Positions 61,101 to 64,000 of a stretch of 64,000 nucleotides of DNA are shown here, one piece after another. Numbering within the stretch: the stretch's first letter is position 1; the number at the start of each line of letters is the position of its first letter. A program made the translations under genes and the position numbers. The DNA is from Plantago major. Its lineage: Eukaryota; Streptophyta; Magnoliopsida; Lamiales; Plantaginaceae. The DNA lies in contig CM048844.1 of assembly GCA_026545765.1 (NCBI GenBank), positions 53,354,932 through 53,418,931 of the forward strand, in the 5' to 3' direction. The notes under the pieces are model-generated. The model saw nothing but the letters and a program-made list of their open reading frames with translations. It was not told where the DNA came from and did no database searches.

Positions 61101-64000
61101 TTTTGTGTGTTGTTTATCTCTCGTGCAAAGTTGTTGTTCGCTTTGTTGTTTATCCCACTCTTGTGTGTTGTTTAACTCTTAATTAGAGTTCTTCGCTTGT
61201 GATACTCTTACTCCTTTCTCTGTATTTTTTAAATCTGAATAGACTTTTTCATTTCTCATTATCCCAGTCCTTTAGGGTGTTGTTTGTCTCTCAAGCAGTT
61301 GTTCGCTTGTTGTTTATCCCACTTTTTGTTTGTTGTTTAACTTAATTAGAGTTCTTCGCTGTAGATAGAACTCCTTTCTGTATTTTTAAATCTCAATAGA
61401 CTTTTTCATTTCTCATTATCCCACTCCTAGTGTTGTTTATCTCTCAAGTTGTTCGCTTGTTGTTAATCCCACTCTTTTTTTGTTGTTTAACTCTTAATTA
61501 GAGTTCTTCGTTGGTGATACTCTTACTCTTTTCTGTGTATATTTTAAATCTCGAATAGACTTTTTCGTTTATCATCATCCCACTCCTTTAGTGTGTTGTT
61601 TATCTCTCAAGCAGAGTTGTTCGTTTGTTGTTTAACCCACTTCTTTTGTGTGTTGTTTAACCCTCAATTAGATTTCTTCATTTGTGATACTCTTAATCCA
61701 TCCTGTGTATTTTTTAAATCTCGAATAGACTTTTTCGTTTCTCATTATCCCACTCCTTTAGTGTGTTGTTTATCTCCCAAGCAGAGTTGTTCGTTTGTTG
61801 TTAATCCCACCTTTGTTTGTTGTTTAACCTTAATTAGAGTTCTTCGTGTGAGATAGAACTCCTTTCCGTGTAATTTTTAAATCTCGAATAGACTTTTTCG
61901 TTTCTCATTATCCCACTCCTTTAATGTGTTGTTTATCTCTCAAGCAGAGTTGTTCGTTTGTTGTTTATCCCACTCCTTTTGTTTGTTGTTTACTCTTAAT
62001 TAGAGTTCTTCGTTTGTTATACTCTTTCTCCATTCCGTGTAATTTTTAAATATCGAATAGACGTTTTCGTTTCTCATTATCCCACTCCTTTAATGTGATT
62101 TTTTATCTCTCAAGCAGAGTTGTTCGTTTGTTGTTCATCCCACTCCTTTTGTTTGTTGTTTACTCTTAATTAGAGTTCTTCGTTTGAGATACTCTTACTC
62201 CATTCTCGTAATTTTTAAATCTGAATAGACTTTTTCATTTCTCATTATCCCACTCCTTTCGTGTGTTGTTTATCTCTCAGGCAAAGTTGTTCGTTTGTTG
62301 TTTATCCCACTCCTTTTGTTTGTTGTTTAACTCTCCATTAGAGTTCATCGTTTGTGATACTCTTACTCCTTTTTGTATAAATTTTAAATCTCGAATAGAC
62401 TTTTTCGTTACTCATTATCCCACTCCTTTAGTGTGTTGTTTATCTCCAATGCAGAGTTGTTCGTTTGTTGTTTATCCCACTCCATTTGTTTGTTGTTTAA
62501 CTCTTAATTAGTGTTCTTCGCTGTAGATAGAACTCTTTCCGTGTATTTTTTAAATCCTAATAGACTTTTCGCTTTCTCATTATCCCACTCCTTTAGTGTG
62601 TTGTTTATCTCTCAAGCAGTTGTTCGCTTGTTGTTTATCCCACACCTTTGTTTGTTGTTTAACTCTTAATTAGAGTTCTTCGCTTGAGATAGAACTCCTT
62701 TCTGTAATTTTTAAATCTCAAATAGACTTTTTCGCTTCTCATTATCCCACCTCTAGTGTGTTGTTTATCTCTCAAGCAGAGTTGTTCGCTTGTTGTTAAT
62801 CCCATTCCTTTGTGTGTTGTTTAACTCTTAATTAGAGTTCTTCGTCTGTGATACTCTTACTCCTTTCTGTGTAATTTTAAATCTCGAATAGATTTTTCAT
62901 TTCTCATAATCCCACTCCTTTTGTGTGTTGTTTATCTCTCAGGCAAAGTTGTTCGTTTGTTGTTTATCCCACTCCTTTTGTGTTGTTTAACTCCATTAGA
63001 GTTTTTCGCTTGTGATACTCTTACTCCTTCGTGTAATTTTTAAATCTCGAATAGACTTTTTCCTACTCATTATCCCACTCCTTTAGTGTGTTGTTTATCT
63101 CTCATGCATTGTTGTTTATCCCACTCCTTTTGTTTGTTGTTTAGCTCTTAATTAGAGTTCTTCGTTGTAGATAGAACTCCTTTCTGTGTATTTTTTAAAT
63201 CTCAAGTAGACTTTTTCATTTCTCATTATCACACTCCTCTAGTCTGTTGTTTATCTCTCAAGCAGTTGTTCGCTTGTTGTTAATCCCACTCCTTTTGTGT
63301 GTTGTTTAATTCTTAATTAGAGTTCTTCGTATGTGATACTCTTACTCCTTTCTCGTAATTTTTAAATCTGAATAGACCTTTTCGCTTCTCATAATCCCAC
63401 CTTTCAGTGTGTTGTTTATCTCTCAAAGTTGTTCGCTTGTTGTTTATCCCACTCCTTTTTGGTGTTGTTTAACTCTTAATTAGAGTTCTTCGTATGTGAT
63501 ACTCTTACTCCTTTCTCGTGTAATTTTTAAATCTGAATAGACTTTTCATTTCTCATTATCCCACCTTTAGTGTGTTGTTTATCTCTCAAGCAAAGTTGTT
63601 CGCTTGTTGTTTATCCCACTCTTTTGTTTGTTGTTTAACTCTTAATTAGAGTTCTTCGTTGTAGATACTCCTTTCTCGTGTAATTTTTAAATCTCAAGAC
63701 TTTTTCGCTTCTCATTATCCCACCTCTAGTGTTGTTTGTCTCTCAAGCAGAGTTGTTCGTTTGTTGTTAATCCCACTCCTTTTGTGTTTTGTTTAACTCT
63801 TAATTAGAGTTCTTCATCTGTGATACTCTTACTCCTTTCCGCGTAATTTTTAAATCTCGAATAGACGTTTTCGTTTCTCATTATCCCACTCCTTTGTGTG
63901 TTGTTTATCTCTCAAGCAGTTGTTCGCTTGTTGTTTATCCCACCTTTTTGTGTGTTGTTTAACTCCATTAGAGTTTTTCGCTTGTGATACTCTTACTCCT

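Larger units (their letters stand above)
47592..64000 (+). repeat. Right arm of the satellite array, mostly compressed monomers
   Basis: Same satellite, same orientation as the left arm, about 100 monomers. Most units are roughly 150-165 bp. They share stereotyped differences from the left arm: ttcgcttgttg for ttcgtttgttg, cccacctt for cccactcctt, ctcgtaat for ctgtgtaat, and ctctcgtgcaaag for ctctcaggcaaag. Ordinary ~170-bp monomers occur in islands, for example 55130-55620, 56510-58120, 60760-61020 and 61500-62180. No clear higher-order period was found by eye. The array runs off the window end. Confidence 0.93.

Overview
The window looks like nuclear heterochromatin from a flowering plant. 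It is a long, AT-rich tandem satellite array interrupted by one decayed Ty1/copia LTR retrotransposon. The plant assignment rests on the copia pol type, the short (78-88 bp) U2-type introns inside the element, and a satellite monomer of about 170 bp, a length common in plant pericentromeric and centromeric arrays. The species cannot be named from the sequence.

Layout. (1) 1-34071: head-to-tail satellite, all in one orientation, about 200 monomers. Each 170-bp monomer is itself three diverged copies of a ~57-bp module (57+57+56). The array has two differently organised parts: 1 to about 16.2 kb is a mosaic of kilobase-scale duplicated blocks (offsets 5297, 5968 and 7377 bp), and about 16.2-34.07 kb is a higher-order repeat with a period near 3.49 kb. 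(2) 34072-34171: 100 Ns, a scaffold gap. (3) 34172-47591: a copia element on the + strand. It has lost its 5' LTR and 5' gag at the gap. In order it holds gag remnant, zinc knuckle, coiled-coil linker, protease, integrase, reverse transcriptase, RNase H, a spacer with a plant-like TATA box, a 5.2-kb accessory gene, a polypurine tract and a ~1.65-kb 3' LTR. Pol is broken by stops and frameshifts, except for a clean stretch over RT and RNase H. (4) 47592-64000: the same satellite in the same orientation, mostly in a shortened, indel-rich form, with patches of ordinary 170-bp monomers.

The most unusual item is the accessory gene (about 40343-45560). It has its own TATA box and at least five introns, all 78-88 bp long with GT-AG ends. 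The four internal exons are 99, 90, 153 and 117 bp, all phase 0. Several of these exons encode related acidic peptides. A sense-oriented multi-intron gene inside an LTR retrotransposon suggests capture of a host gene or an elaborate spliced accessory function; I do not recognise the protein family.

Caution on sequence quality: many satellite monomers, especially right of the element, share a stereotyped set of small changes (ttcgcttg for ttcgtttg, cccacctt for cccactcctt, ctcgtaat for ctgtgtaat). Similar new CG words (ctcgtaa, accgcaa) sit at broken places in pol. An edit signature shared by unrelated sequences suggests that some of the decay is consensus error rather than biology. No RNA genes, CRISPR arrays or convincing intact protein-coding genes were found.
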